Of a stretch of DNA of 64,000 bases, positions 55,128 through 64,000 are shown piece after piece. A program made the translations under genes and the position numbers. Origin of the DNA: Bubalus kerabau. Taxonomy: Eukaryota > Chordata > Mammalia > Artiodactyla > Bovidae. Every line of letters starts with the position of its first letter. Position 1 is the stretch's first letter. Location of the stretch: the NCBI RefSeq assembly GCF_029407905.1, contig NC_073628.1:61326501-61390500 (forward strand). The letters are read 5' to 3'. The notes under the pieces are model-generated. The model did no database searches and was not told the DNA's origin. It worked only from the letters and a program-made list of their open reading frames with translations.

Positions 55128-55486
55128 TCAGTTTGGGGTACAGTAGCAAAAAACCATGGATGAGGTGGCTTAAACAATTATTATTTGTTTCTCATAGTTC
55201 TAAAGGTTGAGCATTCAAGGTCAGGATGCATCTAAATCAGGTTCTGGTGAATGCCTTTTTACTTACATATTGCCACCTTCTCATTTATCTTCCTGTGGCA
55301 GAAAGAGAGAAAGGACTAGCTCTATTCCTCTTTTTATAAAGAGGGTAATATCATGGGGACTCCACCCTCATGATCCAATTACCTCCCAAAGGCCCCACCC
55401 CCTGGGACCATCCCAATGAATGTTAGGGTTTCAATGTATGAATTTATACATTGTGGGGACACAAGATGCGGTCCATAGCAATAATA
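55128..55486 (-). mobile_element. MLT1/MaLR-type LTR (antisense), left arm
   Basis: CAGTTTGGGGTACAGTAGCA, GAGGTGGCTTAAACAATTAT, TTTCTCATAGTTCTAAAGGT, CATGGGGACTCCACCCTCAT, CAATTACCTCCCAAAGGCCC and GGGTTTCAATGTATGAATTT are the reversed landmarks of an MLT1-like LTR, nearly complete. Its mirror copy is at 57,775-58,133. Confidence 0.75.
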
Positions 55487-55500
55487 GCTCATGCTATGTG

Positions 55501-56491
55501 AGAAATTTGTATGCAGGTCAGGAAGCAACAGTTAGAACAGGACACAGAACAACAGACTGGTTCCAAATAGGAAAAGGAGTACGTTGAGGCTGTATATTGT
55601 CACCCTGCTTATTTAACTTATATGCAGAGTACATCATGAGAAATGCTGGATGGAAGAAGCACAAGCTGGAATCAAGATTTCTGGGAGAAATATCAATAAC
55701 CTCAGATATGCAGATGACACCACCCTTATGGCAGAAAGTGAAGAAGAACTAAAAAGCCTCTTGATGAAGGTGAAAGAGGAGAGTGAAAAAGTTGGCTTAA
55801 AACTCAACATTCAGAAAATGAAGATCATGGCATCCAGTCCCATCACTTCATGGGAAATAGATGGGGAAACAGTGGAAACAGTGTAAGACTTTATTTTTTG
55901 GGGCTCCAAAATCACTGCAGATGGTGACTGCAGCCATGAAATTAAAAGACACTTACTCCTTGGAAGAAAAGTTATGACCAACCTAGATAGCATATTAAAA
56001 AGCAGAGACATTACTTTGCCAAAAAAGGTCCATCTAGTCAAGGCTATGGTTTTTCCAGTGGTCATGTATGGATGTGAGAGTTGGACTGTGAAGAAAGCTT
56101 AGTGCCAAAGAATTGATGTTTTTGAACTGTGGTGTTGGAGAAGACTCTTGAGAGTCCCTTGGACTGCAAGGAGATCCAACCAGTCCATTCTGAAGGAGAT
56201 CAGCCCTGGGTGTTCTTTGGAAGGAGTGATGCTAAAGGTGAAACTCCAATACTTTGGGCACCTCATGCGAAGAGTTGACTCATTGGAAAAGACTCTGATG
56301 CTGGGAGGGATTGGGGGCAGAAGGAGAAGGGGAGGACAGAGGATGAGATGGCTGGATGGCATCACTGACTCGATGGACATGAGTCTGAGTGAACTCCGGG
56401 TGTTGGTGATGGACAGGGAGGCCTGGGGTGCTGCGATTCATGGGGTCACAAAGAGTTGGCCAGGACTGAGCGACTGAACTGAACTGAACTG
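55501..56491 (+). mobile_element. BovB 3' part in the palindrome spacer
   Basis: It starts AGAAATTTGTATGCAGGTCA and ends GCGACTGAACTGAACTGAAC. The catalytic block NNLRYADDTTLMAESEEELK is intact in the frame 55,650-55,886, which ends at a stop after GETVETV. It is young-looking, and inserted within a few bases of the inner edge of the left inverted-repeat arm. Confidence 0.92.
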
Positions 56492-56550
56492 ATTAATGAT
56501 TTCAATGGTGAAGAATTAACTGAGTTTTAATATAGCTCCAATTTGCCAAG

Positions 56551-57306
56551 TAGATTAACATTTCTTTTTTTTTTACACAAATAATTGCTTTATTAATACA
56601 AACCGTTAATACATACCCAAACTATAAAGTGCTAAGAAATTTAAATATCTAAGTCACAGCAAACAGGTGGCAATTCAACATCCAGAGTTGACAGAATGCT
56701 TGAAGGAGACTGCAACAGATTGGACTCCTACAGGGAGGAGGCATCTTCAGAGGTGAAGGGGGGGCCTACCTGTAATAGCTGCTCAAGCTCTCTCTCCTCA
56801 TCAAGAATTATAAGAAGCACTCCAATCAAGGGGAGGTGGGTGATCTGGTGCTCCTCAGGCAGGTCAAAACTCTTAAAATCTAATGGATTGAAGGGAAATA
56901 ATTTTTCTATTTCTGGATAGGTATCATCTGAGGCAGGAACCGAACTTTCTGCTTTAAGTCTTCTCAGTAATCTTTTTCATAGAGAAAGTTGTCTGTTTCT
57001 GTTTGAGTGGTCCATTCATTTTAACTGATTTTTCTGTAGCTCTGTTGACAGTTACCAAAGCCTTTCTGGCAGTTTTTGGTAAAGCTGGTGGAGCATCAAA
57101 TATTTTGCCAACACGCGGTGTTGAAACATGAGATCTCCCATCTAAAGCTTTGAAAGGCACAGACCCCAGCTTCAGCCCATCCTTAGGAGCCACATGGATT
57201 CCTGGTTCTCTATTTTCCTTATCAACATAGATCAGAGTAACCATTCTGGATCAAGTTTGGAGTAACAGCCAAACTCTAGCAAGACTCTTCTAGATTAACA
57301 TTTCTT
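56551..57306 (-). pseudogene. PTTG1P: PTTG1 (securin) processed pseudogene
   Basis: Securin inhibits separase until anaphase. Minus strand: the start codon at 57,244 opens MVTLIYVDKENREPG (KEN box at residues 9-11), then LDGRSHVSTP, FDAPPALPKTARKALVTVN (destruction box RKAL at about 60-63) and GPLKQKQ. The frame stops after 96 codons, where a two-base deletion makes TAA; the normal protein is about 200 residues. Securin-like text (EIEKLFPFNPLDF, LPEEHQ) continues in another frame to a second shift in a C-run near 56,765. A 3' UTR with AATAAA (~56,590) and an A tail (56,567-56,574 reversed) follow. TAGATTAACATTTCTT flanks it at 56,551-56,566 and 57,291-57,306. It has no introns and is a clear L1-mediated retrocopy. 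Confidence 0.93.
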
Positions 57307-57407
57307 TGACCGATCAACATATTGGATTTTTTTAAAAAAATTCTTATAGTTGATTTAACAACTATCTACAAAAGCTGGTGAATATTTGTAATAATTAAAC
57401 AGAATAA

Positions 57408-57680
57408 GAGGGAGAGGGTGGGATGATTTGGGAGAATGGCATTGAAATATGTATAATATCATATATGAAATGAGTCGCCAGTCCAGGTTCGATGTACGAT
57501 ACTGGATGCTTGGGGCTGGTGCACTGGGACGACCCAGAGGGATGGTATGGGGAGGGAGGAGGGAGGAGGGCTCAGGATGGGGAACACATGTATACCTGTG
57601 GCAGATTCATTTTGATATATGGCAAAACCAATACAATATTGTAAATTTAAATAAAATAAAATTAAGAGAAAAAAAAGAAT
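57408..57680 (+). mobile_element. Bovine L1 3' UTR, 5'-truncated, in the palindrome spacer
   Basis: GGGAGAGGGTGGGATGATTT, TGCTTGGGGCTGGTGCACTG, GGGGAACACATGTATACCTG and AAAACCAATACAATATTGTA end in an A-rich tail. AGAATAA occurs on both sides (57,402 and 57,676 regions), a possible short target duplication. Confidence 0.87.
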
Positions 57681-57774
57681 AAATTATGTAAGAACAATGA
57701 AACAGGACCACCTTAGAGAATGTATAGTACTTTGAACATCCTAAGTAAATTCTGTTAACTATAAATAGCATGAG

Positions 57775-58133
57775 CTATTATTGTTATGGACTGAATCTCT
57801 GTGTCCCCACATAAATTTACACATTGAAACCCTCACCTCCAGTGGGATGGTTGCAAGAGGTGGAGCCTTTGGGAGGTAATTAGGCTATGAGGGTGGAGTC
57901 CCCATGACATTACCATGTTTATAAAAAGAGGAATAGAGCTCGTCCTTTCTCTATTTCTGTCACTTGAAGATAAATGAGAAGGTGGTAAAATGCAGTCACT
58001 AAAACCTGATCTTGCTGCATCCTGACCTTGAACTCTCAATCTTTAGAACTACGAGAAACAAATAAGTATTGTATAAGCACCCTCATCCAAGGTATTCTGT
58101 TACTGTACCCGAAACTGACTGAAGCAACTGTCA
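57775..58133 (+). mobile_element. MLT1/MaLR-type LTR, right arm
   Basis: TTGTTATGGACTGAATCTCT, GTGTCCCCACATAAATTTAC, TTTGGGAGGTAATTAGGCTA, AGGGTGGAGTCCCCATGACA and GAACTACGAGAAACAAATAA are forward landmarks of an MLT1-like LTR. It is the mirror partner of 55,128-55,486. Confidence 0.78.
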
Positions 58134-58599
58134 TTGTGTATTTTGAGTGCAAGATTTTTCTTTAGTTAGTTAGTTAATAGAAAAGAGCCACAGATCTTCC
58201 CCAAAACATTACACTGGATAGACTTAAATAGGCAAGGAAAACTTTATTCAAGACATTGTGATAAAGGTCAAGACTATTGCAAGGAGAAAGACTGAAACCA
58301 ACTCCCCTGAAACAACTGACTGGGGGGGCAGGATTTGTAAACACTGAATGAGCTAATGAGAAGATAACACAGGTCCTCAGCCTCAAGGTTCCCATCTGTG
58401 CTGAGTCATTGGCACTTGTTGAAATTTTCCACACAGACTGGGATAAAGGGACACATTTTTTTGATTATTACTTTTAGTAAGGCAGGCTCACAAGTTCTTG
58501 AGAAAGACACTCCTGGGTTATAAAACGTTCACATATCATCATGGTAGAGAAGGAATTGACACACTTGCTAAAGTAGATGCTCAAAGAATAAGCAGATTG
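58134..58599. other. Right-arm segment of unknown type (LTR-like)
   Basis: CAAGGAAAACTTTATTCAAG, ACATTGTGATAAAGGTCAAG and CCAACTCCCCTGAAACAACT mirror the left arm at 54,920-55,020. There is no recognised family and no gene. Confidence 0.45.
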
Positions 58600-58832
58600 A
58601 GAAAAAAATGTCTGGTATAAATTCAGAGATTGGGATTGAGGTTTACACACTATCATATACAAAGTAGATAACTAATACGGATCTACTATAAAACACAGGG
58701 AACTCTAGTCAATACTCTATGTACGGTGCTTAGTCACTCAGTCATGTCCAACTCTTTGCAACTCCATTGACTGTAGTACATCAGCCTCCTCTATCAGTAC
58801 TCTATAATGACCTATACTGGAAAAGAGTCACT
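58600..58832 (+). mobile_element. L1 3' UTR fragment, split by a SINE
   Basis: AGATTGGGATTGAGGTTTAC and TACTATAAAACACAGGGAAC, then after the SINE CTATAATGACCTATACTGGA, match the reverse complement of 54,480-54,625. It ends at GGAAAAGAGTC, where the left-arm-specific 690 bases would begin. Confidence 0.75.
58722..58806 (-). mobile_element. Bov-tA fragment (antisense) with TSD, right arm only
   Basis: GTGCTTAGTCACTCAGTCAT, CTTTGCAACTCCATTGACTG and CATCAGCCTCCTCTATCAG form a short SINE 3' piece. It is flanked by TACTCTAT on both sides, and the left arm has an uninterrupted L1 here. It therefore inserted after the duplication formed. Confidence 0.8.
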
Positions 58833-58834
58833 AA

Positions 58835-59054
58835 GTCATTTCTGACTCTTTGTGACTCCATGGACCACAGCATGCCAGGTTTCCTAGTCCTTCATTGATT
58901 CTGGTATTAGGATCATGATTAAATCTATTAGTGAGCACCTGGCAGGACTTATTTCTCACTGAAAATATTTCCTATATAATACAATTTGCTGGATATTAGA
59001 GAGCAATTGGAAAAGTCTTGGTCTTATTTTTAAATCTAAAACAGTGTTAGTTAG
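58835..59054 (-). repeat. Right-arm SINE scrap and unique stretch
   Basis: TCTGACTCTTTGTGACTCCA starts the scrap. TAGTCCTTCATTGATTCTGG, ATCTATTAGTGAGCACCTGG and TTTCCTATATAATACAATTT then pair in reverse with 53,570-53,790. Because this text has no known repeat in it, it proves the arms are one duplication rather than independent insertions. Confidence 0.82.
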
Positions 59055-59650
59055 TGTATGACACTGTTGTTTTTCAGTCTCTGTCATGTCCAGCTCTTTG
59101 GAACCCCGTGAACTGAAGCACACCCAGCTTCCCTGTCCTTCACTATCTCCCAGAGTTTGCTCAACTTAATGTCCATTTAGTCAGTGATGCTATCTAACTA
59201 CCTCATCCTTTGATTCCCTCTTGTCCTTTTGCCTTCAATCTTTCCCAGCATCAGGGACTTTTCCAATGAATCTGATCTTCACAACAGGAGGCTAAAATAT
59301 TGCAACTCCATCTTCAGTCATTTCAATGAATATTCAGTGCAGATTTCCTTTAGGATTTACTGGCTTGATCCACTTCCAGTCAAACAGACTCTCAAGAGTA
59401 TTCTCCAGCCCCACAATTCAAAAGTATCAATTTTTTGGCATTCAGCCTTCTTTATGGTCCAACTCTTACATTTGTACAACTACTGGAAAAACCATAGCTT
59501 TGACTAGATGGACCTTTGTCAAGTGATGTCTTTTTAAAGTGCTGTCTGGGTTTGTCATAGCTTTCCTTCTAGGCAGCAAGCATCTTTTATTTTCATGACT
59601 GCTGTCACCATCCTCAGTCATTTTGGAGTCCAAGAGAGTAAATCAGCCAT
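59055..59650 (-). mobile_element. Old BovB 3' end (antisense), right arm
   Basis: It begins at the same flank as the left-arm BovB (GTATGACACTGTTGTTTTTC) and reads TCTCCCAGAGTTTGCTCAAC, TTTTGCCTTCAATCTTTCCC and TTTGACTAGATGGACCTTTG to CATTTTGGAGTCCAAGAGAG. It is cut off at ~59,650, marking the duplication breakpoint. Confidence 0.82.
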
Positions 59651-59830
59651 AGAAATGTGAAGCTTAACCTTAATAAAGGAGGCATTTATTAAAGTGTATA
59701 TATTGAAGAAAACTGCATATAACCAAGTGATCAATATCTGATCAAACTTTATTAATAAATGATGGTCTCTCTAACAGCTATTCAATGAAAAAGAGATAAG
59801 ATCAGCAGAACATGTACCTGAGCTTTAGAT
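59651..59830. other. Unassigned DNA at the duplication breakpoint
   Basis: It does not match the left arm's continuing BovB. No repeat recognised. Confidence 0.45.
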
Positions 59831-60425
59831 ATTACAGTTGCATAAAAAAATAATAAAATGCCTAGGAGTAAATTTAGTAAAGAAAAGTGAGAGCTTTTGA
59901 CACTGCAAACTCTAAGACATTGACAAATTAAATTGAGAAAGGCAAAAGAAGCAAATCGGTATTCTATGCTCATGGATTAAAAGAATCATTATTGCTAAAA
60001 TCACCATATTGCCCAAAGCAATCCACAGATTCAATGAAACCTCTAACAGAATTATCAGTGGCCTTATTCACAGTAGTGAAACAATCCTGCTATGTGTACA
60101 GAAACATAAAAGGTCCAAATAGCAAAAATAACCTTCAGAAAACCAAACAAAGCTGGATGTCTCATGCTCTTTGATTTAAAATTACATTACAAAGCTATAG
60201 TAGTAAAAACAATATGGCATTGATATAAAAATAGACATAAATCAGTGGAACAGAGAACCCAGTAATAAAACCACACATCAGCGATCAATTAATTTAGAAT
60301 ACAATGTGAATAGAATAGTTACTTCAATGAATATATTGGGGGAAATGGACAGTCACATCCAAAAATGAAACCCAATCTTTATCTTACATCATAAACAAAA
60401 CTCAACTCAAAATGGACCAAAAATA
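59831..60425 (+). mobile_element. L1 ORF2 fragment (old)
   Basis: AAATGCCTAGGAGTAAATTT, TTGCTAAAATCACCATATTG, CCCAAAGCAATCCACAGATT, TACATTACAAAGCTATAGTA and AATCAGTGGAACAGAGAACC follow L1 ORF2 downstream of the RT (KITILPKAIHRF region). There are several stops; it is a dead fragment. Confidence 0.75.
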
Positions 60426-60496
60426 TCCCAGTTGCCATTTTTGATGGTCTTTCCTTGGAAACATTTTGATGATCTAGTCTGTTTCATTCTTATGTG

Positions 60497-60573
60497 CTAA
60501 GTCACTTCAGTCTTGTCTGACTCTTTATGACCCCATGGACTATAGCCTCCAGGCTCCTCTGTCCATGGGATTT
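60497..60573 (-). mobile_element. Bov-tA 3' fragment (antisense)
   Basis: GCTAAGTCACTTCAGTCTTG, TTATGACCCCATGGACTATA and GCTCCTCTGTCCATGGGATT; it stops there. Confidence 0.75.
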
Positions 60574-60648
60574 AATTCATAGTTATCCATATGATTTCAT
60601 TCATAGTTGTGTGAGGAAACCACTGCCTACTTTGGGTGCTTCAGGCAA

Positions 60649-60649
60649 A

Positions 60650-60684
<35 letters not shown>

Positions 60685-60702
60685 ATATATAGATATAGAT
60701 GA
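60649..60702. repeat. (ATCT)n tetranucleotide microsatellite
   Basis: About eight ATCT units run from 60,652, followed by ATATATATAGATATAGATG. It is a likely polymorphic STR. Confidence 0.92.
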
Positions 60703-60721
60703 CTGGTACTTACAAAAGTAT

Positions 60722-61200
60722 CACATCACTTAGCTGATAAAGGCCCATCTTGTCAAAGCTATGCTTTTTTCAGAAGTCATGTATGGATGTGAGAGTTGGA
60801 CCATAAAGAAGGCTGTATGACAAAGAATTGATGCTTTCAAATTGTAGTGCAGGAGAAGACTCTTGAGTGTCCCTTGGACTGCAAGGAGCTCAAACAAGTC
60901 TATCCAACAGGAAATCAACCCTGAATATACACTGGAAGGATTGATGCTGAAGCTCTAATACTTTGGCCACTTGACGTGAAGAGCTGATTTATTGGAAAAG
61001 ACCCTGATGCTGGGAAAGATTCAGGGCAGGAGCAAAGGAGGGCAACAGAGGATGAGATGGTTGAGTGGCATCATCAACTCAATGGACATGAAATTGAATA
61101 AGCTGCAGGAAATAGTGAAGGACAGAGGAGCCTGGACTGGTGCAGTGCATGCGTTAGCAAAGAGTTGGATATGACTGAGTGACTGAACAACAACAGCAAG
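60722..61200 (+). mobile_element. BovB 3' end
   Basis: TCACTTAGCTGATAAAGGCC, AGTCATGTATGGATGTGAGA, CTGGGAAAGATTCAGGGCAG, TGGATATGACTGAGTGACTG and a AACAACAACAGCAA tail. It is older than the 61,535 copy. Confidence 0.88.
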
Positions 61201-61534
61201 CATGGATGAGTGAAAGCCATTAGATTCTTGAGTGGTATTTTATTAGTGGTGCTCTAAATAATCAGAAATTTTCTGTTATGAGACAGGTCATAAACTGATT
61301 GGAAACCCCCACCAATTATTGAGACTTTCCTAACTATTATTACAGTTAAGAAAGAATAACGTGCAGCCCCTGTAATGTGTGATTATAGGAATCAACAGAA
61401 AGGGAGAAACAATTCCACTGAAATAAAGAGAAGAAACGAAAGTAAAAAACCTCCACAGAGACTCGGAGGTGTCCATCTCAGGGTTATGATGTAAAGTAAC
61501 ATGGAAAATATGATAAAGGTTCTTGTATTTTGAT
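61201..61534. other. Unassigned DNA
   Basis: No gene or repeat recognised. Confidence 0.45.
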
Positions 61535-62229
61535 TTCAGTTCAGTTCAGTTTAGTCGCTCAGTCACGTCTGACTCCTTGTGACCCTATGAATCGCAGCAC
61601 GCCAGGCCTCCCTGTTCATCACCAACTCCCAGAGTTCACTCAGACTCACGTCCATCGAGTCAGTGATGCCATCCAGCCATCTCATCCTCTGTCGTCCCCT
61701 TCTCCCCATGCCCCCAAACCCTCCCAGCATCAGAGTCTTTTCCAATGACTCAACCCTTCGCATCAGGTGGCCAAAGTACTGGAGTTTCAGCTTTAGCATC
61801 ATTCCCTGCAAAGGAATCCCAGGGCTGATCTCCTTCAGAATGGACTGGTTGGATCTCCTTGCAGTCCAAGGGACTCTCAAGAGTCTTCTCCAACACCACA
61901 GTTCAAAAGCATCGATTCTTCAGTGCTCAGCTTTCTTCACAGTCCGACTCTCACATCCACACATGACCACTGGAAAAACCATAGCCTTGACTAGACGGAC
62001 CTCTGCTGGCAAAGTAATGTCTCTGCTTTTCAATGTGCTATCTAGGTTGGTCATAACTTTTCTTCCAAGGAGTAAGCGTGTTTTAATTTCATGGCTGCAG
62101 TCACCATCTGCAGTGATTTTGGAGCCCCCCAAAATAAAGTCTGACACTGTTTCCACTGTTTCCCCATCTATTTCCCATGAAGTGATGGGACCAGATGACA
62201 TGATCTTCATTTTCTGTATGTTGAGCTTT
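61535..62229 (-). mobile_element. BovB 3' end (antisense)
   Basis: The reversed tail TTCAGTTCAGTTCAGTTTAG is followed by an almost undamaged C-terminal region. Minus-strand frames MRVPWTARRSNQSILKEISP (61,563-61,880) and GPITSWEIDGETVETVSDFI (61,920-62,267) are open. It is truncated at TGTATGTTGAGCTTTG. It is one of the youngest-looking BovB copies here. Confidence 0.92.
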
Positions 62230-62336
62230 GTAAATATTTTCCCAATGATCAAAGGTAATAGATACAACAGTGAACTCTGGGAATGGTACAGCCAACAAGC
62301 AACAATCTCTTTCTCTCACTATATTTTAGAGTCTGA

Positions 62337-62402
62337 GTACGTGCTCAGTCACTCAGTTGTATCCGACTCTTTGCAACCCCACAGACTTTAGCCCACTAGT
62401 CT
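62337..62402 (-). mobile_element. Bov-tA 3' fragment (antisense)
   Basis: TACGTGCTCAGTCACTCAGT, ATCCGACTCTTTGCAACCCC and TTTAGCCCACTAGTC; only the SINE tail end is present. Confidence 0.75.
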
Positions 62403-62522
62403 AGGGAGAAATTGGTAGTAGGCAGAGTTACAAACTAATGTCTTATGTGTTTTGTTAGTGAATATGTGGGAGAGCAGTATTAGTTAGCAAGTTTAATTTT
62501 AAATTGAGTTTTAAAACCCAGT

Positions 62523-63325
62523 ACATGGGTGTGGAGAAAAGGGAACCCTCTTACACTGTTGGTGGGAATGCAAACTAGTACAGCCACTATGGAGAACAGT
62601 GTGGAGATTCCTTAAAAACCTGGAAATAGAACTGCCTTATGACCCAGCAATCCCACTACTGGGCATACACACTGAGGAAACCAGAAAGGAAAGAGACACG
62701 TGTACCCCAATGTTCATCGCAGCACTGTTTATAATAGCCAGGACATGGAAGCAACCTAGATGTCCATCAGCAGATGAATGGATAAGAAAGCTGTGGTACA
62801 TATACACAATGCAGTATTGCTCAGCCATTAAAAAGAATACATTTGAATCAGTTCTAATGAGGTGGATGAAACTGGAGCCTATTATACAGAGTGAAGTAAG
62901 CCAGAAAGAAAAACACCAATACAGTATACTAACGCATATATATGGAATTTAGAAAGACGGTAACAATAACCCTGTGTACGAGACAGCAAAAGAGACACTG
63001 ATGTATAGAACAGTCTTATGGACTCTGTAGGAGAGGGAGAGGGTGGGAAGATTTGGGAGAATGGCATTGAAACATGTAAAATATCATGTATGAAACGAGT
63101 TACCAGTCCAGGTTCGATGCACGATACTGGATGCTTGGGGCTGGTGCACTGGGACGACCCAGAGGGATGGAATGGGGAGGGAGGAGGGAGGAGGGAGGAG
63201 GGCTCAGGATGGGGAACACATGTATACCTGTGGCGGATTCATTTTGATATTTGGCAAAACTAATACAATTCTGTAAAGTTTAAAAATAAAATTGAAGAAC
63301 AAAAAAAAAAAGAAAAAAAAAAAAC
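62523..63325 (+). mobile_element. Young bovine L1 3' end, 5'-truncated
   Basis: It starts in the ORF2 C-terminus (GAGAAAAGGGAACCCTCTTA). An open frame 62,599-62,952 reads MWRFLKNLEIELPYDPAIPL and ends HQYSILTHIYGI at the natural stop. The 3' UTR follows, with a (GGGAGGA)n purine block and a poly-A-rich end (63,299-63,324). It is very similar to the 41,514-42,490 L1 in reverse. No clear target duplication was found. Confidence 0.9.
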
Positions 63326-63599
63326 AGACATTCTGAAGGCTGACTGGCTTCAGGAAAAGCTGGGCTAACAGACTAATCACTGTTGTCAGCACTCTCTCAC
63401 TTGCTCTCCATCTTTTCATTCAATTTCCTATTATTGGTTCTTTTTATAAGATTTTTCTTTATCACATTGTAAGTATGTCACAAGCTATTTTTGACTGCCT
63501 GTTCATAGACCTTGCACCTTTTCTTGGAACAATCACTGACTTCAGGGGTATAAGGAGCTCTTTAAATTTAGCCTGGCAAATATGCTTACCCTGGCAGAG
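63326..63599. other. Unassigned DNA
   Basis: No gene or repeat recognised. Confidence 0.4.
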
Positions 63600-63767
63600 A
63601 TTGTTGTTTAGTGGCTAAGTCGTGTACAACTCTTTGCAAACCCATGGACTGCTGCACTCCAGGCTTCCCTGTCCTTCACTATCCCCTGGAGTTCGCTCAA
63701 ATTCATATCCACTGAGTTGGGGATCCCATCCAACCATTTCATCCTCTGCTGTCCCCTTCTCCTTTTG
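63600..63767 (-). mobile_element. BovB 3' tip (antisense)
   Basis: ATTGTTGTTTAGTGGCTAAG, AACCCATGGACTGCTGCACT, CTATCCCCTGGAGTTCGCTC and ATTTCATCCTCTGCTGTCCC; it is truncated after CTTCTCCTTTT. Confidence 0.82.
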
Positions 63768-64000
63768 GTGGAGAGAAATCACTTTATTAAAACTCTACCA
63801 GCATCAAGAGGGTAAGGGAGAAACATTTCACCAATGGGAAGCAGGTATTTAGGCACAAGGAGGGAATGGGAAAAGGAATTGGGCAGACAAAATCTAAATG
63901 TGTCAGTTGGAATTATTTCAGTGTTAAGGATGACTTTACAAAGAATTAAAATGCTCAGATGTTTGAGGTTTGAAGAGATGCTAGTAGTTAATCTTTGAAA
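63768..64000. other. Unassigned DNA at window end
   Basis: It begins GAGAGAAATCACTTTATTAA and continues CTCTACCAGCATCAAGAGGG. A reversed TTTATT near the BovB boundary might indicate an LTR or retrocopy 3' end running off the window, but this is unproven. Confidence 0.3.

Larger units (their letters stand above)
52960..55497 (+). repeat. Inverted duplication, left arm
   Basis: The arm contains, in order, the BovB 3' end, a unique ~240-base stretch, a Bov-tA tail scrap, ~690 bases absent from the other arm (53,795-54,488), an L1 3' UTR, an LTR-like stretch and an MLT1. It pairs in reverse with 57,765-59,650. Unique landmarks match: TTTAGATTTAAAACTAAGAC pairs with GTCTTATTTTTAAATCTAAA, and ATTTCCTATATAATACA is found in both orientations. 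The inner end is GCTCATGCTAT at 55,487-55,497. By eye identity is about 80-88% (not computed). Confidence 0.88.
57765..59650 (-). repeat. Inverted duplication, right arm
   Basis: This arm is the reverse-complement partner of 52,960-55,497. From its inner end ATAGCATGAGCTATTATTG it carries the MLT1, the LTR-like stretch, an L1 3' UTR piece (58,600-58,832), the SINE tail scrap, the unique stretch and the BovB 3' end. It differs by a private Bov-tA fragment (58,731-58,796) and lacks ~690 bases of the left arm. It stops near 59,650, where the left arm's BovB continues. Confidence 0.88.

Noticed and set aside
1..64000. A previously undescribed gene system (defence, biosynthetic or secretion cluster)
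   Set aside because: The window is ruminant repeat-dense non-coding DNA; all long coding signals trace to BovB, L1, ERV or the PTTG1 retrocopy.

Overview
This window is mammalian and almost certainly from a ruminant (family Bovidae; cattle-like is my best guess, but I cannot exclude other bovids). The evidence is the repeat content. It holds many copies of the RTE retrotransposon BovB, Bov-tA and Bov-A2 SINEs, tRNA-Glu-type CHR SINEs shared by cetartiodactyls, young bovine-type L1 3' ends, older L1, a MIR, MLT1 LTRs, a Tigger1 fossil and class I endogenous retrovirus (ERV) remains. I find no intact host protein-coding gene and no RNA gene. The only recognisable host-gene sequence is a processed PTTG1 (securin) pseudogene at 56,567-57,290. 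The window looks like intergenic or intronic, AT-rich, repeat-dense DNA.

Layout. 0-9 kb: scattered SINEs, a MIR, an MLT1 and a long antisense L1 (5.03-7.55 kb). That L1 is split by SINEs and by a rearranged palindromic AT/AC microsatellite-SINE block. 9-24 kb: an LTR-like stretch followed by a BovB cluster. The cluster includes a BovB with another BovB inserted head-on (12.07-14.17 kb), a nearly full-length antisense BovB with its GC-rich 5' end (17.64-21.16 kb), and a 5'-truncated BovB that keeps a long open reverse-transcriptase frame (22.28-23.45 kb). 24-36 kb: L1 3' ends, a 2.4 kb BovB (27.6-30.05 kb), old L1, SINEs and a largely unannotatable 2.4 kb block at 32.7-35.05 kb. 36.3-40.7 kb: a decayed class I ERV gag-pro-pol on the minus strand, next to a BovB endonuclease segment that contains two further BovB inserts. 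41.5-43.16 kb: a twin-primed (internally inverted) L1 with clean target-site duplications. 44.9-50.4 kb: old L1, a long BovB, a young L1 tail, Tigger1 and a SINE. 50.62-52.04 kb: a solo ERV LTR carrying two BovB insertions. 52.96-59.65 kb: an old imperfect inverted duplication, whose 2.27 kb spacer holds a BovB, the PTTG1 pseudogene and an L1 tail. 59.8-64 kb: L1 and BovB fragments.

By my rough manual tally BovB alone covers about 21 kb (a third of the window), in at least 22 pieces on both strands. Nothing suggests a cooperating gene system. The content is layered retrotransposition, and the notable items are structural: nested insertions, a twin-priming inversion, a minimal L1 insertion, an inverted duplication, and a local palindrome formed within a SINE-microsatellite junction. 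Element boundaries were read by eye and are good to roughly 5-20 bases unless a target-site duplication is quoted.
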